Part shown: positions 4,792 to 6,236 of the stretch, in pieces
How the letters are laid out: every line of letters starts with the position of its first letter
Numbering within the stretch: position 1 is the stretch's first letter
From: Lysobacteraceae bacterium
GTDB lineage: Bacteria; Pseudomonadota; Gammaproteobacteria; Xanthomonadales; Xanthomonadaceae
NCBI GenBank assembly: GCA_003505795.1
Contig: DNXT01000106.1
Location: 455 to 6,690 of the forward strand
Direction: 5' to 3'
DNA length: 6,236 nt
Notes under the pieces: model-generated
What the model was told of the DNA's origin: nothing
Database searches by the model: none
What the model saw: the letters and a program-made list of their open reading frames with translations, nothing else
Made by a program: the position numbers and the translations under genes

Positions 4792-6236
4792 CTATCCCAG
4801 CGAGCGCGCGGTATTGATCACGTTGACCCCGTCGAAGCGCGTCGTCGACGAGCCGTGCGATACCGCCGACACCTGGCTGGGCTGGCCCTTGCCGTCGAAG
4901 AACGAGCCGAACACGCGGAAGTCGCGCTCGTCGCAGACCGCGCTGACCGAGTTCCAGAACTCCGGCGTGCGGATCTGGTAGGCGCCGTCCTCGACCTGGC
5001 GGGTGATCCGGCCGTTCTCGATCTCGAAGAACAGCTGCCCGCCGAACTGCGCGTTGTAGCGCTGCTGGTCGATCGAGTACGAGCCGCGGCCGTGGATGTA
5101 CAGGCCCTTCTCGACCCCGCCGATCATCTGCGCCACCGACAGCGGCGCCTTGCCCGGGGCCAGCGACACGTTGGGCATGCGCTGGAACTGCACGTTCGAC
5201 CACGAATCGGCGTAGCTGCAGCCGTCGGAGGCGTCCTTGCCGAGGATGTGGGCCTGGTCGCGGGTGCACTGGTAGTCGACCAGGATGCCGTCCCGGACCA
5301 GGTCCCACTGCTTGGTCCTGACGCCCTCGTCGTCGTAGCCGACCGCGCCGAGGCTGCCGGCGCGGGTCTTGTCGGCGACGAAGTTGACCTTGTCGCTGCC
5401 CCAGCGGAAGCCGCTGTCGCGCTTGTCCAGGGTGGCGAAGCTGGTGCCGGCGTAGTTGGCCTCGTAGCCGAGCACCCGGTCCAGCTCCAGCGGATGCCCG
5501 ACCGACTCATGGATGGTCAGGAACAGGTTGCTCGGGTCGATCACCAGGTCGTACTTGCCCGGCTTCACCGACGGCGCGCCGAGCTTGGCGCGCGCCTGCT
5601 TGGCCGCCGCCACCGCATCCTCGCGCGGGTCGTAGGACAGCCCGTAGCCGACCACGCCGCCGGGCAGCTGGAACTTCTGCGAGGCATCGCCGTCCAGGTA
5701 CTCGTAGCCCATGCCGACCGGCGCGCCGAGCCCGTCGCGGGTGCGGAACTTGCCGCTGGCCTTGTCGATCGCGGTGACGGTGAACGGCAGCCACAGCCGG
5801 TGCACGTCCTGGTCGATCCAGGAACCGTCGCTGCTGGCGAAGTACTTCTGCTCGTTGATGCAGAACAGGCGCGAGGCGACGAAGTCGGCGCCGGCGTTCT
5901 GCGCGGCGGCGTTGAGGTCCAGCAGCAGGGCGACCTTCTCCTGCACCGGCACCTCCATCGCGTTGCGGCGGATCGGGGTCTTCCAGCTGACCTCGCCGAC
6001 CCCCTCGAGCGGCGCCAGCTGCACCGGCGCGCTGGCCCTCTTCGCGTTGGCGCGGGCGATCGCCACCGCCTGCCGCGTCGCCGCGGCCACGCCATCGCTG
6101 GTCAGGGTGTTGGTGGCGGCGAAGCCCCAGGCGCCGTCGGCGATCACGCGCACGCCGACGCCGCTGGATTCGGCATTGACCACGTTCTCCACGCGCGCTT
6201 CGCGGGTGGTGACGAACTGGCGCAGGTAGCGGCCGA
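4792..6236 (-). CDS. TldD-type zinc metallopeptidase, first paralog (N-terminus beyond window)
   Basis: The C-terminal 480 residues of a second TldD-family metallopeptidase end at a TAG (4792-4794). The frame is still open at 6236, where it reads GRYLRQFVTTREARVENVVN. By alignment with the downstream paralog about 64 N-terminal residues are missing, including any signal peptide. The GTG at 6190-6192 is an internal valine, not the start. The zinc motif HESVGH is encoded at 5494-5511 and is followed by the same PLELDRVLGYEANYAGTSFA block. The segment that carries Cys454 in E. coli TldD reads FFDGKGQPSQVSAVSHGSS here, with Asp in place of Cys, as in the paralog. The two proteins align without gaps, and 55 of the last 67 residues are identical. 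They differ most around GDASQKFQLPGGVVG and RDSGFRWGSDKVNFV. It probably arose by tandem duplication. A role as an alternative partner for the single TldE is inference. Confidence 0.93.
   Translation of the reverse strand, partial: GRYLRQFVTTREARVENVVNAESSGVGVRVIADGAWGFAATNTLTSDGVAAATRQAVAIARANAKRASAPVQLAPLEGVGEVSWKTPIRRNAMEVPVQEKVALLLDLNAAAQNAGADFVASRLFCINEQKYFASSDGSWIDQDVHRLWLPFTVTAIDKASGKFRTRDGLGAPVGMGYEYLDGDASQKFQLPGGVVGYGLSYDPREDAVAAAKQARAKLGAPSVKPGKYDLVIDPSNLFLTIHESVGHPLELDRVLGYEANYAGTSFATLDKRDSGFRWGSDKVNFVADKTRAGSLGAVGYDDEGVRTKQWDLVRDGILVDYQCTRDQAHILGKDASDGCSYADSWSNVQFQRMPNVSLAPGKAPLSVAQMIGGVEKGLYIHGRGSYSIDQQRYNAQFGGQLFFEIENGRITRQVEDGAYQIRTPEFWNSVSAVCDERDFRVFGSFFDGKGQPSQVSAVSHGSSTTRFDGVNVINTARSLG

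Noticed and set aside
4565..5308. N-terminal extension of the second TldD into the upstream gene, up to 5308
   Set aside because: The added segment is an out-of-frame reading of the first tldD gene and the palindrome; the GTG with its ribosome binding site and the Tat leader explain the start better.
6190..6192. Start codon of the first tldD at GTG 6192
   Set aside because: The frame continues to the window end with sequence matching the paralog (GRYLRQFVTTREARVENVVN), so this is an internal valine codon.

Overview
The window is GC-rich DNA, roughly two-thirds G+C by eye, with the codon use of a gammaproteobacterium of the Xanthomonas/Lysobacter/Stenotrophomonas group (Lysobacteraceae). Two things point there: the gene order, and palindromic intergenic repeats built on GGGGCTTCAGCCCCGACGC-like and CCTTCTCCCG/CGGGAGAAGG cores, which I recall as common in that family. 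The assignment is inference; there is no rRNA or other marker gene.

All five genes lie on the minus strand, so transcription runs from high to low coordinates. In that order they are: a TldD-type metallopeptidase cut off by the window end (4792 to past 6236); a complete second TldD paralog with a Tat signal peptide and a GTG start (2930-4564); a TldE/PmbA-type partner without the zinc motif (1574-2908); a DUF4159 protein with a Tat-like leader (721-1422); and the N-terminal 202 residues of a MoxR-family AAA+ ATPase that runs off the other end (1-606). No gene is supported on the plus strand; the long plus-strand open frames are antisense shadows of GC-rich coding DNA.

The gaps hold repeats. 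Between the two tldD genes (4565-4791) are a long palindrome, a weak promoter candidate and a small hairpin in the leader of the second gene. Only 21 bases, with a strong ribosome binding site, separate the second tldD from pmbA. Between pmbA and the DUF4159 gene is a 138-bp element with perfect 12-bp terminal inverted repeats and two internal hairpins. Between the DUF4159 gene and moxR is a degenerate copy of the first palindrome.

TldD and TldE form a heterodimeric zinc protease in characterised bacteria (microcin B17 maturation, CcdA turnover). MoxR ATPases commonly sit beside DUF58 and von Willebrand factor A (vWA) proteins; such genes may follow beyond position 1 but are not seen. The points most worth following are: the Tat signal on TldD but none on TldE; two tandem TldDs for one TldE; an Asp in both TldDs where E. 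coli TldD has its third zinc ligand, a Cys; and a 92-bp identical tract over the active-site codons of the two paralogs.
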